Shown here: piece after piece, positions 1-6,211 of the stretch | Layout: the number at the start of each line of letters is the position of its first letter | Numbering within the stretch: the first letter of the stretch is position 1 | Source: CAYONM01 sp964405325 | GTDB lineage: Bacteria > Planctomycetota > UBA11346 | Length of the DNA: 7,369 nt | Direction: 5' to 3' | NCBI GenBank assembly: GCA_964405325.1 | Contig: CAYONM010000187.1 | Location: forward strand, 1-7,369 | Notes under the pieces: model-generated | Seen by the model: only the letters and a program-made list of their open reading frames with translations | Told to the model about the DNA's origin: nothing | Database searches by the model: none | Translations under genes and position numbers: made by a program

Positions 1-52
1 AGGGTGCGGAAAGAAATAAACGTTACAGATCGCGCAGAGATTTTGTCGATCC
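1..52. repeat. Left copy of 52-bp terminal direct repeat
   Basis: Bases 1-52 match 7318-7369 exactly, in the same orientation, and the match runs to both window edges. Such ends arise either from a circular molecule (assembly overlap) or from contig breaks in two copies of a dispersed repeat. Bases 53-126, between this copy and the end of the DUF1232 gene, hold no gene or clear terminator. The sequence after base 52 keeps a repeat-like character, with CAAGGCGC at 55-62, so the true repeat may extend further right than the window can show. Confidence 0.95.
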
Positions 53-126
53 TTCAAGGCGCGAAGAACCACAGATTCTGTCACCTCTTCCTATGCCGCT
101 TGCGCTCCCCTGCCAGGACGTGCAGA

Positions 127-474
127 TCAGAAAACAAGCCAGACACAGGCCACCATGCTCAGCAACCACAACACCAGCACGATGCCGGCACCCAGGCGAC
201 TGGACGGCAACACCACCACCTCCTGCTCGGCCTGCGCGTGTTCCTGCCAAATCGATTTCGGAATGGCGAGGTAAAACGCCAACAGGAGCAGCGGCAGCAG
301 AATCGCGTCGTCGAGATAACCGAGCACGGGAATGACATCCGGGATCAGATCGATAGGACTCAGGGCGTAGACGATCGCGACATAACCGATCAGCTTGGCC
401 AAACGGGGTATTCCCCGGTCCTGCAGGCATCGGTACCGTTGGACCAGATGATTCCTGATCTTACGCAACAACAT
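127..474 (-). CDS. YkvA-like DUF1232 small membrane protein
   Basis: This 115-residue protein carries the hallmark of the YkvA/DUF1232 family: the segment SPIDLIPDVIPVLGYLDD at about residues 39-56, followed directly by a hydrophobic stretch (57-72). A second membrane segment lies at about 95-115 and runs to the C-terminus. The N-terminus is basic (MLLRKIRNHL). The family is widespread in bacteria and has no firmly established biochemical role; I assign only a membrane location. The ATG at 474-472 lies 6 nt after the stop of the MFS gene on the same strand. The upstream sequence has no strong Shine-Dalgarno, so translation is probably coupled to the transporter gene. The stop is TGA at 129-127. 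The protein is full length for the family. Confidence 0.85.
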   Translation of the reverse strand: MLLRKIRNHLVQRYRCLQDRGIPRLAKLIGYVAIVYALSPIDLIPDVIPVLGYLDDAILLPLLLLAFYLAIPKSIWQEHAQAEQEVVVLPSSRLGAGIVLVLWLLSMVACVWLVF

Positions 475-480
475 GGCGGT

Positions 481-1779
481 TCAATTCTGCCCCGGAAACT
501 GCGGATAATACGCCGCTTTACGGATGACCGAAGGCACGAGACCCAGCGTCACGGTAATCGCGACCACGGCGATGGCCAAGAGCACCAGTACGGCATCATA
601 GTTGCCAAGTTCGGTACCGAACAAGGTCCACTGCTGCGCGAATAATCCCATGCTCACCAGGCGCGAACCGAGGAAGGCGGCCAGGGCGACGCCGGCCTGC
701 TGCAAGGTGGTGAGGGTGGCAATGGCTAGGGCCTGGTTGCGCTCCGGAGCCAGGCCCATCACCTCGCTGGTGATAGCGATGCCGGAAGCCGCACCCACCA
801 GGCCCCAAGCCAAGCTGATGGCACCGAAGGTGACCGACAGGGACCAGGGACTGAAACCACGCAGCAGGACCAGCGCCAAGAGCAAGGCATACGCGAGATG
901 CGCGACCAAAAACACCGAGCGGCAGCCGTAGCGGTCCACCAAGCGACCACCAAGCCAAAATCCAGCCATGGAACCGATGGCCAACATGATGCCCATAGAC
1001 ACCACCTGACTGTCGGAAAAGTCCAAGGTCTGCTTTTGCACCAGGCCGAACAGCCACGGACACGCGCCGGTGCAGGCGCTCAACAGGAACAGGTAGGAGC
1101 CAAGGGCCAGATAATCCGGCAGGCTCACCAGCCAACGCAAGACGCTCAGCAGACTTTCGCCGGCCTCGCGCCGGGTGGTGCGATCGGGAATGCCGCGATA
1201 GATCAGCCAGCGCAGCACCAGCGCCGCCAGAATCGCCGCAAAAATGACGCGGTAGACCAGCAGGCCTGATTCGTCGGTCAGCAGATAAGCGAACACACAA
1301 CCCACCGCGATGCCCACCGTCTGCCAGCTCATACGCAGGCGAGCAAAAAAACGGCCGCGCTCGTCAGGGTCCACCAGGGGCCGTAGCAGCGCAAACCAAC
1401 CGGAACCGAACAGCCCCTGGCCCAGACCATGCAGACCGATGGCCAACACCAACACCGGCAGCAACACCTCGGCCGACACAAAGGACGCGAACAGGATCAG
1501 GCTGAAAGCCGACAAGATGCAGGCGATGCCAATGCCACCCAGCAGCCGGACCCCGACCCGGTCACCGAGATGCGCCAATGGGATGGTGCTCAGCGCGTTG
1601 ATGATGTTAGGCAGACCCAGCAGGAACAAAATCTGCTCACCACGCAGCCCCAAACGGGTCAGGTAGGCCAGCAAAAGGCCATTCTGATAGACCAGCATGG
1701 GCAGCACACCCACACACTGAGTGAAGATGACGCGTCGCTGGGCGCGACGCTGGTCGACCGGATTTTCGGATGGGTTCAT
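481..1779 (-). CDS. Major facilitator superfamily (MFS) transporter
   Basis: The 432-residue hydrophobic protein has about twelve predicted membrane segments in two halves. The MFS loop 2-3 signature is present as GDRVGVR at residues 72-78, and its repeat in the second half as GGRLVDRYGCR at 277-287. A longer loop around 196-212, rich in Arg and Glu, separates the halves. Length and layout fit a secondary transporter of the inner membrane. The substrate cannot be told from the sequence, and neither can import or efflux. I chose the ATG at 1779 because a GAGA sits about 6 nt upstream; an in-frame TTG at 1791 would add four residues but has no ribosome site. The gene diverges from psd and is followed after 6 nt by the DUF1232 gene, so the two probably form an operon. 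Confidence 0.85.
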   Translation of the reverse strand: MNPSENPVDQRRAQRRVIFTQCVGVLPMLVYQNGLLLAYLTRLGLRGEQILFLLGLPNIINALSTIPLAHLGDRVGVRLLGGIGIACILSAFSLILFASFVSAEVLLPVLVLAIGLHGLGQGLFGSGWFALLRPLVDPDERGRFFARLRMSWQTVGIAVGCVFAYLLTDESGLLVYRVIFAAILAALVLRWLIYRGIPDRTTRREAGESLLSVLRWLVSLPDYLALGSYLFLLSACTGACPWLFGLVQKQTLDFSDSQVVSMGIMLAIGSMAGFWLGGRLVDRYGCRSVFLVAHLAYALLLALVLLRGFSPWSLSVTFGAISLAWGLVGAASGIAITSEVMGLAPERNQALAIATLTTLQQAGVALAAFLGSRLVSMGLFAQQWTLFGTELGNYDAVLVLLAIAVVAITVTLGLVPSVIRKAAYYPQFPGQN

Positions 1780-1936
1780 GGCAGGTCTCAACAGCGGCCG
1801 CTGGTCAGGCCGGTGAGGTGCTCAGCCTCCCGTGTGAAACGCTTATCGTCAACCACCCGGCCTCCCCAACCTGGAATGGGCTTATTGGATCGATACTTGC
1901 CATTGCCCGACAATCAGCTGAAAGGACCCTTCGCCC
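1780..1936. promoter_or_regulatory. Divergent intergenic region between MFS gene and psd
   Basis: This 157-bp gap lies between the starts of two divergent genes and must hold promoters for both the MFS/DUF1232 pair and the psd operon. Weak candidates are GATACT at 1892-1897 as a -10 for psd and, on the minus strand, TTGACG (complement of 1847-1852) as a -35. Neither has a convincing partner at 16-18 nt. A short inverted repeat, GAGG/CCTC, lies around 1815-1829. The location is a sound inference; the exact elements are not resolved. Confidence 0.5.
1921..1926 (+). promoter_or_regulatory. Ribosome binding site of psd
   Basis: AAAGGA lies 10 nt before the ATG at 1937. It supports this start for psd over internal methionines. 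Confidence 0.6.
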
Positions 1937-2608
1937 ATGCTGCGTATCGCCCCCTGGGGCTGGCCGATCATTGCCAGGAGTCTTCCCCTGTTGGCGGTGA
2001 TGGGCGGCCTGCTTTCCTTCACCCCTGTCTGGTGGTTGGCCTGGCCCATCCTGCTGGCCCTGGCGGTCTTTATCATTGCCTTCTTCCGCAATCCCGAGCG
2101 GCAAACACCAGGCAGCCCCCGCGATCTGGTCTCACCAGCCGATGGCGTGGTGGCCGATATCACCCGCATGGAACAAGCCCCCTGGCTGGACGAACCGGCC
2201 ATGCGCATTGGGGTCTTCATGTCGGTGTTCGATGTGCATGTGAATCGCAATCCGGTCGCTGGCACCGTGCTGCATCTGGCGCATCAGCCTGGCCGCTTTT
2301 TGGACGTCCGCCATCCCGACGCCAGCGAACAGAACGAGCATCAGGACATCGGCATCCAGCTGGATCCTGCGGTGCTGCCGGAAGGCCGCATCCTGGTGCG
2401 ACAGATCGCGGGCCTGGTGGCACGACGCATCGTCTGCCCACTCCAGGTTGGGGATACCTTGCAGCGCGGCACCATGTTCGGCATGATCCGTTTCGGCTCC
2501 CGCCTGGAGCTGTGGTGGCCCGAGCGCTACGCGCATCGCATTCAGGTCGAAGTGGGACAGCGGGTGCAGGCGGGCGCCACCATCCTGATCAGCTTGGAAG
2601 CACCATGA
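1937..2608 (+). CDS. psd: Phosphatidylserine decarboxylase proenzyme, short (PSD-A) type
   Basis: This 223-residue enzyme converts phosphatidylserine to phosphatidylethanolamine at the inner membrane. It is the short PSD-A subfamily, not the roughly 320-residue E. coli type. Two N-terminal hydrophobic segments (about 11-28 and 31-50) anchor it. Conserved blocks follow in order: SPADG (66-70, with the expected catalytic Asp69), FMSVFDVHVNRNPVAG (94-109, His101), LVRQIAGLVARRIV (153-166) and RFGSRLELW (185-193). Family knowledge places self-cleavage between Gly187 and Ser188. That would give a beta chain of 187 residues and an alpha chain of 36 residues with an N-terminal pyruvoyl group. All expected key residues are present, so it should be active. 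Its TGA overlaps the ATG of pssA (ATGA at 2605-2608), as usual for this gene pair. Confidence 0.95.
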   Translation: MLRIAPWGWPIIARSLPLLAVMGGLLSFTPVWWLAWPILLALAVFIIAFFRNPERQTPGSPRDLVSPADGVVADITRMEQAPWLDEPAMRIGVFMSVFDVHVNRNPVAGTVLHLAHQPGRFLDVRHPDASEQNEHQDIGIQLDPAVLPEGRILVRQIAGLVARRIVCPLQVGDTLQRGTMFGMIRFGSRLELWWPERYAHRIQVEVGQRVQAGATILISLEAP

Positions 2609-3480
2609 GCACCAGTCATAGCCGCCTGCAATTTCCGGAACGCATTCGACGCCTGAAAACCCTACCCGTGCTGCCAACGATCTTGACCTCGGGCAATGTC
2701 GCCTGCGGCGTCACTGCCATCATGTGCGCAGCGCACGATAAACTGCTGCTGGGCGCGGTGCTGATTTTCGCCGCCATGCTCTGCGACCTGCTCGATGGCA
2801 AGGTGGCGCGACTGACCCATACCGAGGGTGCCTTTGGCGCCGAACTCGACAGCCTGGCCGACATCGTCTCCTTCGGCGTCGCGCCGGCCATGCTAGTGCA
2901 TCGCTTGGTACTGGAAAAACCCGGCGTGTTCGCGCCGGAGGAACGACTGATCTGGCTGGTGACGGTTTTTTATGCCGTGATGGCGGCGATCCGCTTGGCC
3001 AAATACAACGTCGAACACGAAGATGGCAAAGCAACCACTCATTTTTCTGGACTGCCCTCGCCAGGCGCCGCCGCGCTGCTGTGCGCCTGGGTGATCGCCT
3101 ACGAGGAATACCTGCCGGTCGGTTCGTCGCCGCTGCTGGAACAAACGGTCAAATTGACCCTGGTGGGAATCACCACCTGGTGCGCCATCCTGATGGTCTC
3201 CAACGTCCCCTTCCCGCACATCGGTAATACGCTTCTGGGTCAACGCTTGTCCTTCCGCCGTGCCATGCTGCTGATACTGGGGATTTTTCTCGTTTTTTGG
3301 AAGCCGGTCATCCTGCTACCGATCCTGACCACCAGCTACGCCCTGTACGGTTTCATCCCCTCGCTCTGGCGTGCCTGGCATCGGTGGATGGCCGGCAAAG
3401 CCCTGCTGGATGAGGACGAGGACGAGGACGAGGACGACCTGGCCGATTTCGATGACGAGAAACGGCAAGGGTCCGCCTGA
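2605..3480 (+). CDS. pssA: CDP-diacylglycerol-serine O-phosphatidyltransferase
   Basis: This 291-residue integral membrane enzyme forms phosphatidylserine and CMP from CDP-diacylglycerol and L-serine, the substrate step for Psd. The CDP-alcohol phosphatidyltransferase motif DGxxARx8Gx3Dx3D is intact: Asp64, Gly65, Ala68, Arg69, Gly78, Asp82 and Asp86. The segments PTILTSGNVACG (24-35) and SFGVAPA (89-95) also fit the bacterial integral-membrane PssA family (not the peripheral E. coli PLD-like enzyme). Several membrane segments lie between about 25 and 250. The start ATG at 2605 overlaps the psd stop; an in-frame reading continues upstream, but that part is antisense to the MFS gene and out of frame within psd. 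The odd feature is a C-terminal cytoplasmic-looking tail with a run of ten acidic residues (269-278), beyond the usual catalytic domain. Confidence 0.95.
   Translation: MSTSHSRLQFPERIRRLKTLPVLPTILTSGNVACGVTAIMCAAHDKLLLGAVLIFAAMLCDLLDGKVARLTHTEGAFGAELDSLADIVSFGVAPAMLVHRLVLEKPGVFAPEERLIWLVTVFYAVMAAIRLAKYNVEHEDGKATTHFSGLPSPGAAALLCAWVIAYEEYLPVGSSPLLEQTVKLTLVGITTWCAILMVSNVPFPHIGNTLLGQRLSFRRAMLLILGIFLVFWKPVILLPILTTSYALYGFIPSLWRAWHRWMAGKALLDEDEDEDEDDLADFDDEKRQGSA
3409..3438 (+). repeat. GAGGAC hexanucleotide tract encoding an acidic run in PssA
   Basis: Codons alternate GAC and GAG almost perfectly, encoding DEDEDEDEDD (residues 269-278 of PssA). Nearly pure six-base units allow strand slippage, and any change by a whole unit keeps the frame and alters only tail length. 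The effect on the enzyme is unknown. Confidence 0.8.
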
Positions 3481-3482
3481 GC

Positions 3483-4571
3483 GTGGCCATCACCCCAAAC
3501 GCTGCCCATCCCTACGGCCCAACCTCGGCGACCCGCCTGGCGGGGCATTTCGATCTGGACCTGCAGCAAGTGCAGGAATTCCTGGATCAGGGGATGCCCG
3601 GCAGCCTGGAACGCTGCGATCCCTTTCTCTGCTACAATTGGCTGTGCCGGCAACGCCTGGACGCGGTCCCGGCCCTGGCCCGCCGCTGGCGCACCTTTAC
3701 CAAGTGGTTCCAACCGCACCTGCAGGGGGAACGGGAATCACGTCGCGTCACCTGGCAACGCCAGCACGCCCTGTACCTGCCGCAGGCGGTGAGCAATCTC
3801 CGCTGGGCCATTCCACAAATCGCAGCCAGTAGCCATCAGGTGGTCGAAAAAAACGACACTCCACTTGCCATTCTTGCCGACCACGCCAGCGCCAGCGGCC
3901 TGGTGCCGGTGGGCACATGGCGCCGCCAGAATGCCGCCTGGCGCTTGGACCAGCAGCAGGCCACCCCGGGCCTGCAGATGCGCCAGGAGCTGCAACTCGT
4001 GGTGCACAGTCAGACGGTACTCAGCCCCGACGACGCCGAGCATACCACCCTATTGCACCTTCTTGAACCACTCGTTGCTGGTTTCCGCTACGGCTACCGG
4101 CAGCACCAGCTGGACGACCGTCTGCCAGCGGCGCAGGCACGCTATCCCGATGGCAGTTGCCTGGACTGCGCGCTGCTGGCCCAGGGCCTGCTGCGCGACC
4201 GTGGCTGGAACAGTCGCCTAGTCGCCGGAGTCCTGGCCCATTCGGCCATCGCCAATCCGCATTACTGGCTGGAGGTGCAGTGCGATGCCGGTTGGGCTCC
4301 GGTGGATGTCAGCATGGCAGCCATGGCCCGCATGCTGGGCGAGGACTGGCGGGCTTGGCTGAGCGCCTGGGTTGGCAGCTGCGATGCCCGTCGGGTGCGC
4401 ATCGGTCATACCGATGGCAGCTTCATCGGCCTGCACGAATGCCAGTATGTCAGCTGCGCCCCGGGTGCGGTGGCAGTGGCCGGGGCCGACGGCTGCTGGC
4501 AGTCGGCCTGGAACTGCATCGACTGGGTCTGTGGCCTGTGTTCGGATCAATTCCGCTCCGAATGCGTCTGA
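3483..4571 (+). CDS. Transglutaminase-like superfamily protein, cysteine-rich
   Basis: This 362-residue protein has no signal peptide or membrane segment, so it is probably cytoplasmic. The C-terminal half holds a transglutaminase-like (papain-fold) core. DGSCLDCALLAQGLLRDRGW (223-242) offers the nucleophile Cys226, HYWLEV (260-265) the His260, and WAPVDVS (271-277) the Asp275, in the order and spacing expected of a Cys-His-Asp triad. The first 200 residues match no family I recognise. There are 14 cysteines, including a CxxxxCxxxxC cluster at 45/50/55 and eight between 300 and 361, among them C350xxC353. The start is GTG at 3483, 2 nt after the pssA stop, with AAGGG 11 nt upstream; no ATG is near. 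Members of this superfamily act as proteases, crosslinking enzymes or amide-forming enzymes, so the reaction here is open. Position suggests co-expression with phospholipid synthesis. Confidence 0.75.
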   Translation: MAITPNAAHPYGPTSATRLAGHFDLDLQQVQEFLDQGMPGSLERCDPFLCYNWLCRQRLDAVPALARRWRTFTKWFQPHLQGERESRRVTWQRQHALYLPQAVSNLRWAIPQIAASSHQVVEKNDTPLAILADHASASGLVPVGTWRRQNAAWRLDQQQATPGLQMRQELQLVVHSQTVLSPDDAEHTTLLHLLEPLVAGFRYGYRQHQLDDRLPAAQARYPDGSCLDCALLAQGLLRDRGWNSRLVAGVLAHSAIANPHYWLEVQCDAGWAPVDVSMAAMARMLGEDWRAWLSAWVGSCDARRVRIGHTDGSFIGLHECQYVSCAPGAVAVAGADGCWQSAWNCIDWVCGLCSDQFRSECV

Positions 4572-4760
4572 GCCCCACATCAGAGATCGATTTCGTTCGG
4601 TTTCTGCGGAAGGTCGGTGAGCTCGTCCAGACGCGAGCTTGTCCGACCGAGAGGGACCGGAGCCCGGCTGGCGGCTGTGACGGCCGTCGCGAGGGGGTGA
4701 AGCCACCGCTGCGGGCAGCCCCGCATTTGTCCTCCCCACCTTTTGCAGGCATACTGCCCC
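4572..4760 (+). other. Structured intergenic spacer before the SpoIIM-like gene
   Basis: This 189-bp gap holds no supported gene. It is rich in self-complementary stretches: a long two-part hairpin at 4612-4648, a second stem pairing 4670-4675 with 4683-4688 (7-nt loop, one G-U pair), and a small GGTG/CACC stem starting near 4696. No U-run follows any stem, so none is a classic intrinsic terminator. The promoter of the next gene should lie here, but no clear -35/-10 pair is visible. Confidence 0.5.
4612..4648 (+). promoter_or_regulatory. Long hairpin, possible RNA leader or factor-dependent terminator element
   Basis: GGTCGG (4612-4617) pairs with CCGACC (4643-4648), and AGCTCG (4620-4625) pairs with CGAGCT (4634-4639). 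This gives 12 perfect pairs broken by a 2/3-nt internal loop and capped by an 8-nt loop. It could fold as RNA, or serve as a protein-binding palindrome in DNA. I could not match it to a known riboswitch or RNA class. Confidence 0.45.
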
Positions 4761-5951
4761 ATGAACAAGCCCGAGGAGTCTGACGAAACCGGCGCCCTGT
4801 TGCGCAGCGATCGCCTGGAAGCCGTTGGCCAAGGCTCCTCGGGACGGCGTCCGGCTCGCTACGAACCCATGGGCCTGCCTGGCGACGACACCGGTACCGT
4901 AGCCAAGACCCACCCCGCCGCCGATGACAACGGCACCGATGCCAAAACTCGCACCAATCCTGATGATGGCAGCTCGCGGCGTCAGACCTTTGGCGGCATT
5001 TCCAGCGCCAATCCGATCATGCCCACCAAACGCCAGTGGAATTTCTGGCGACGGCTGCGTTTACCAGCCAATGCCTTCGATCCCGAACATCGCACGGTGC
5101 GGGTGGCGGACCACAGCACCTGGTTGATCTGGCTGGGCCTGGGCCTGCTGGCGGCGTTGATCGGGCAGGCGGCCGGCGTGTACGTGTTCTGGCAAGGCCA
5201 GAGCTGGAACGGCGCGTTGCTGTTCACCATTTGTGTCCTGGCTGGCTATATTTTTCCAGCCTTTCAGCGGCACGCCAAAGCGGTGTGGTCGGCCAAGGAA
5301 TCGCCCTGGACGGCCAATAAACGACTGGCCGCAGAATTGACCGGGCTGTTTCTGGGCACCACCGCGGGTTACCTGGCCGGACCGGTGCTGCTGGGAGCTG
5401 AAGGGTATTTTTCCCTGATGGTCGGCGCGCGGGAACTGGGCGATCCCATCGCCCGCCTGGACTTGGCGCCAGTCAAGGAAATATTCGTTCACAACATGCG
5501 TGTCTTCGGATTGTTTTTCCTCTTGGGTTTTGTGTTCCGATATCTGGGCATCCTGTTCGCCATCGTCTACAACGCCAGCATCTGGGGCCTTGTGATCGGC
5601 GTCTCAGTCATGGCCGATACCACTGCCGTGTACCTGGGCAGCCTGTCGGTAGGCGGACCGGTGTTGGTGCTGCTGCTGCTACCACACGCGATTCTTGAAA
5701 TCCTCGCCTACGTCCTGGCGGCCATGGCCGGCGTCTTCGTCAGCCGCCTGGTTGGCCGTTACCGCCTGTTCTCGCCAAAACTGACTGGCGTCATGCTGTC
5801 CATCTACAAGGTGCTGATCATCGGAATTGCCGTACTCGGCTTGGCGGCAGTGACCGAGGCTTTGATCGATCAGCCCCTGCTGCGGGCGGTGTTCGATCAG
5901 AGCCGCATCGCCGCTTTTCCGCCGCCGCCGGAGGGGCTGGTGGAACCGTAG
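4761..5951 (+). CDS. SpoIIM-like (DUF95) multipass membrane protein
   Basis: This 396-residue protein has a hydrophilic N-terminus (1 to about 115) and then about six or more membrane segments: near 121-144, 151-167, 197-213, 248-280, 300-335 and 346-366. The stretch EIFVHNMRVFGLFFLLGF (240-257) and the later PHAILEILAYVLAAMAGV (308-325) are the paired signatures of the SpoIIM/DUF95 family, with the conserved Asn245 and the PHxxxE block. SpoIIM works in forespore engulfment in Bacillus; relatives in non-sporulating bacteria have no settled role. I chose ATG 4761; a TTG at 4743 would add six residues, and a later ATG at 5019 has no ribosome site. The N-terminal part keeps coding-like GC at third positions, which supports its translation. 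It contains two imperfect 13-residue repeats. Confidence 0.75.
   Translation: MNKPEESDETGALLRSDRLEAVGQGSSGRRPARYEPMGLPGDDTGTVAKTHPAADDNGTDAKTRTNPDDGSSRRQTFGGISSANPIMPTKRQWNFWRRLRLPANAFDPEHRTVRVADHSTWLIWLGLGLLAALIGQAAGVYVFWQGQSWNGALLFTICVLAGYIFPAFQRHAKAVWSAKESPWTANKRLAAELTGLFLGTTAGYLAGPVLLGAEGYFSLMVGARELGDPIARLDLAPVKEIFVHNMRVFGLFFLLGFVFRYLGILFAIVYNASIWGLVIGVSVMADTTAVYLGSLSVGGPVLVLLLLPHAILEILAYVLAAMAGVFVSRLVGRYRLFSPKLTGVMLSIYKVLIIGIAVLGLAAVTEALIDQPLLRAVFDQSRIAAFPPPPEGLVEP
4884..4961 (+). repeat. Two imperfect 39-bp tandem repeats in the SpoIIM-like N-terminus
   Basis: Two adjacent 13-residue units, DDTGTVAKTHPAA and DDNGTDAKTRTNP, share the pattern DDxGTxAKT and about two thirds of their bases; a third partial unit starts DDGS. 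They lie in the hydrophilic, probably disordered, N-terminal region. Third-position differences dominate, so the duplication is old or selected at protein level. Confidence 0.5.
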
Positions 5952-5961
5952 GGCTCCGCTA

Positions 5962-6121
5962 GTGCTGTGTCCCGTAAATAGCTGATAGAAATCAAAGCGC
6001 CGTTGTGCAGATGCAAGGCGCAGGTTCCGAAGGAATGGCAGCGCCATTTCGAGGGTTCTGCAACGCAGCAGACGCCGTGCGAGACAAGCCCATACCCGTC
6101 TTTCTTGCTTTGACACAGCAC
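5962..6121. mobile_element. MITE-like 160-bp element with 10-bp terminal inverted repeats
   Basis: GTGCTGTGTC at 5962-5971 is the exact reverse complement of GACACAGCAC at 6112-6121. The enclosed 160 bp has no coding sense and carries an inner stem of GCGCC (5997-6001) with GGCGC (6017-6021). Size, termini and intergenic position fit a miniature inverted-repeat transposable element or similar dispersed repeat. No clear target-site duplication flanks it, and the inverted match stops after 10 bases. It starts 10 bp after the SpoIIM-like stop. The parent transposase family is not identifiable here. Confidence 0.65.
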
Positions 6122-6145
6122 GAGGACGAGCATCTCTTCTGCTAG

Positions 6146-6162
6146 ATGAAATTACATTTCAT
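6146..6162. promoter_or_regulatory. Palindromic candidate operator upstream of the aminotransferase gene
   Basis: ATGAAAT and ATTTCAT (6146-6152, 6156-6162) are perfect inverted 7-mers around a TAC spacer. They sit in a short AT-rich patch 49 nt before the aminotransferase ATG, in otherwise GC-rich DNA. A dimeric repressor or activator site is the natural reading. No matching regulator gene lies in the window and no firm promoter hexamers were found. Confidence 0.45.
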
Positions 6163-6211
6163 TACCATGCCCATGCGCCAACATCTCTGGTTTTGACTGG
6201 AGATCATCGGC

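Noticed and set aside
4..645. Plus-strand open frame at the left end
   Set aside because: It overlaps the clear DUF1232 gene and the end of the MFS gene on the other strand and has composition typical of an antisense shadow.
1780..1791. TTG start for the MFS gene at 1791
   Set aside because: No ribosome site precedes it, while the ATG at 1779 has GAGA at suitable spacing.
1429..2604. Long in-frame extension of pssA upstream
   Set aside because: The frame is open only by chance: it runs antisense to the MFS gene and out of frame through psd, and its translation is rich in Gln, Arg and His with no family likeness. The ATG at 2605 overlapping the psd stop is the usual arrangement.
4612..4690. 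Intrinsic terminator or known structural RNA (RNase P, SRP, tmRNA, common riboswitches)
   Set aside because: No U-run follows the stems, and none of the conserved core sequences I know for these RNAs is present.
6110..6115. TTGACA as a -35 box at the right end of the 160-bp element
   Set aside because: The hexamer is perfect, but no -10-like sequence lies 16-18 nt downstream, and the bases are part of the terminal inverted repeat.
5679..6116. Minus-strand open frame across the end of the SpoIIM-like gene and the 160-bp element
   Set aside because: Most of it is antisense to a well-supported gene and the rest lies in the inverted-repeat element; no family resemblance.
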